Part shown: positions 31,644-33,496 of the stretch, piece after piece
Layout: each line of letters opens with the position of its first letter
Numbering within the stretch: position 1 is the first letter of the stretch
NCBI GenBank assembly: GCA_009663005.1
Contig: VIGQ01001169.1
Location: forward strand, 20,001-53,496
Direction of reading: 5' to 3'
DNA: 33,496 nt
DNA from: Actinidia chinensis
Lineage: Eukaryota; Streptophyta; Magnoliopsida; Ericales; Actinidiaceae
Program-made: the position numbers and the translations under genes
The notes under the pieces: generated by a model
What the model was told of the DNA's origin: nothing
Database searches by the model: none
The model's input: only the letters and a program-made list of their open reading frames with translations

Positions 31644-33496
31644 AAAAACAAAAGAAATAAAGGATGGGTTAGAGCTTAAATGTTTCCTCTAAAATAAAAG
31701 AACTGAAGAGGAAGGTTAAACAACCCTAACGCATTTAAGGTGCCCAACTAAAAGATATTTTTGTTTTTTTTATTCTTGGGTCTATTTATTTTTCACAAAA
31801 GCCAGAAAATATTCTATTTATTAAAATTGTTAATCCTTTTATCGAGTAATTTTTTATGAAAGGATATGTAGTCCACGATTGCAAAATGCTAAAACACAAA
31901 AATACTGATTTTTCAAAACTAATTCCATTATATTCTCATTTTAATTATTACCATCACTATATGGGTAGTTTCCTAAAAATATAAATCATTCTATTTGGAA
32001 CACATGGAAAAGACAAATTATATTTTGCGACATCAAATGAGAAAGAACACTTAAAATGGGTTTAGATAAAAAAAATTGAATTAATTACATTTAAAAATAA
32101 ATTATTTACAATTTTCAAAACAGTAAACAAACGGTTGTGGGTTAATGTAGATTTTACCTGATATTAATGTAAATTGAATAGTTTTTGATCTTCCCCCTAA
32201 AAAAACCTTTGATATCTCCGATCTCCATCTCTCTCACCAATATCGCCGCAATAATAATACCCGACAAAACACTCCTTCCACCTCCCCAATGGACTTCTCT
32301 ATTCCACTCCTAATCATCATCCCAGCTTCTCTGTTTTTAACCAAATTTTCCCTTTCCTATTTCAAATAATATTCTCTCACTTTTCGGTTCCCAAGTGGGA
32401 AGGCACGAGACACGGAGTTCGGAGTTTATGGGATCGGCGTATTTTTGGTAAAAGGAATTTTAGCCTCGTGATAACCTCTTGCATATGTTTTCACATCACC
32501 TCCAAAAAACTATCACATCACACTCAACTATTCTTTTCTCGGAAAAAAAACAGGAAAAAATAATGTTTATTTCGTAAATCTGTGAAAGGCAATTTGGCTT
32601 GTGAAAATTGCATTTTGGTTTGGATTTTAAAAGAATTAAAAATTAGTTGATTGAGAAAGAGAGAGAGAAAAGCAATGTGAGAGAGCCACCCCATAGTTTA
32701 AAACTCTTATAACTTTTGTTGAAATAAAATATCAGGATCTTTGATTTTTAATCTACGTCTACTCGAATGAAAGGGCAAACTTAAGTATGTGATTAAGGGA
32801 TTTTTGAATATGGGCATAGTTGATTGGTTAGTGTTATGCCATTCGAGTCAAAAATAAAAATTTAAAACACCGTTCTAAAATCTCAATTCAAATAGAATAG
32901 TGGTTTGTAGTCCCAGTTATCGTTAAAGAATGTTTAGGGGATTTAGATGAGGAAAGGATTAAGTTTCGAATCTATAGTAACACAATGAATATGTACAAAA
33001 TTTAGGACTACTTCAATTGATTCAATAAATGACCCAAGTATTATGTACCGGTTTTCAAAACCATTGAGAATTGGAAAACTAATTGATTAAAATAATTTCT
33101 ACCTCTATTAAAAGTAAGATTAGAGGTTCAAAAGATGCAGAGTTCCTAATAGCTTACAACCCCACACACCCCCCGCCGAGGACAAAACCCACCCGACTTT
33201 CAACCCCCACCCCCCTTCATTACTTAAAAACTCTCCTATGCTCAACAGTCAATCCACAAATAACACTACTCCACAATATGAAGTTAGCGGGGGCGCGGGG
33301 TTTCATTTAGATGGATGGATTGCGGGTTTCAAGCCAATGGATAGTATAGTCTATGAAAAGAGTTATATTTCGATTTGATAGCTGGTAGATGAATTTCGAA
33401 ATTTAGATTCAGAGTTTTTATCATGATGAATTTGCAAATCATTAATTCATAGGAATGGATTCAAGCCCAACGGAATTTCACTTTATTACACTGAGG
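31644..33496. other. A+T-rich intergenic DNA
   Basis: No domain is recognised. It includes a pyrimidine-rich region with CCATCTCTCTCACC (32220-32290) that could be a 5' leader for the small ORF at 32289, and C runs near 33160-33215 that create the spurious ORF 33083-33310. Confidence 0.4.
32289..32369 (+). CDS. Short ORF resembling a membrane anchor
   Basis: ATG follows a CT-rich leader and opens a 26-codon frame: MDFSIPLLIIIPASLFLTKF then SLSYFK and stop. It is a hydrophobic helix ended by basic residues, the shape of an N-terminal signal anchor as found in plant endoplasmic-reticulum enzymes such as cytochromes P450. After the stop, the other frames give FRFPSGKARDTEF, only loosely like a P450 proline hinge, and no enzyme follows. 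It may be a broken first exon or chance. Confidence 0.2.
   Translation: MDFSIPLLIIIPASLFLTKFSLSYFK

Noticed and set aside
1..33496. tRNA, rRNA or snRNA genes
   Set aside because: I looked for tRNA A/B-box pairs and conserved rRNA words on both strands by eye and found none; a tRNAscan-SE or Infernal run would be decisive.

Overview
This window looks like intergenic, transposon-dominated nuclear DNA from a flowering plant, almost certainly a eudicot. The evidence is a CC-NBS-LRR disease-resistance gene of the RPS2/At4g27190 type, Ty3/gypsy, Ty1/copia and LINE retroelements, hAT-like and MULE-like DNA elements, and high A+T with long homopolymer runs. No intact protein-coding gene is visible. 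Every conserved domain I could read is broken by many one- or two-base insertions and deletions. Either the region is very old or the sequence is error-rich; the indel-heavy pattern suggests the second contributes. The non-autonomous LTR element resembles unnamed proteins I loosely associate with Ericales such as tea and kiwifruit, but that is only a weak guess.

Layout. 1-2965: G-run/A-run repeat, a possible gypsy LTR piece, and two related remnants of a minus-strand Ty3/gypsy gag region (346-850 and 1377-2965), separated by A+T-rich and CCGGTT-rich DNA. 2966-4560: no gene recognised. 4590-7530: minus-strand CNL resistance gene, frameshifted, with its ATG, coiled coil, P-loop, kinase-2, RNBS-B, GLPL and LRR recognisable. 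7531-8397: G-quadruplex-like and C-rich low-complexity DNA. 8398-9422: hAT-like element built of CGTGCC motifs. 9440-11560: repeats and unexplained DNA.

11566-23170 is the most structured part. A roughly 1.6-kb unit is present twice in tandem. Unit A (from about 12290) has been split by two insertions: an LTR-like copia block (13275-14825) and a 6.06-kb LTR retrotransposon (14929-20987) with a 5-bp target duplication. Unit B (21591-23170) shows both sites unoccupied. The 6-kb element carries no pol that I can recognise. It has a spliced, coiled-coil-containing ORF and a 78-bp tandem array with alternating monomers.

24200-25620: minus-strand LINE reverse transcriptase remnant. 26079-30864: complete but decayed Ty1/copia element with about 200-bp LTRs, tRNA-Met primer site, PR-INT-RT-RNase H order, polypurine tract and a GTGG target duplication; an unusual C-rich, proline-coding leader precedes gag. 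30865-33496: A+T-rich DNA with one hAT-like end and a short possible membrane-anchor ORF.

The features do not work together as a pathway. They are layers of insertion around one resistance-gene relic.
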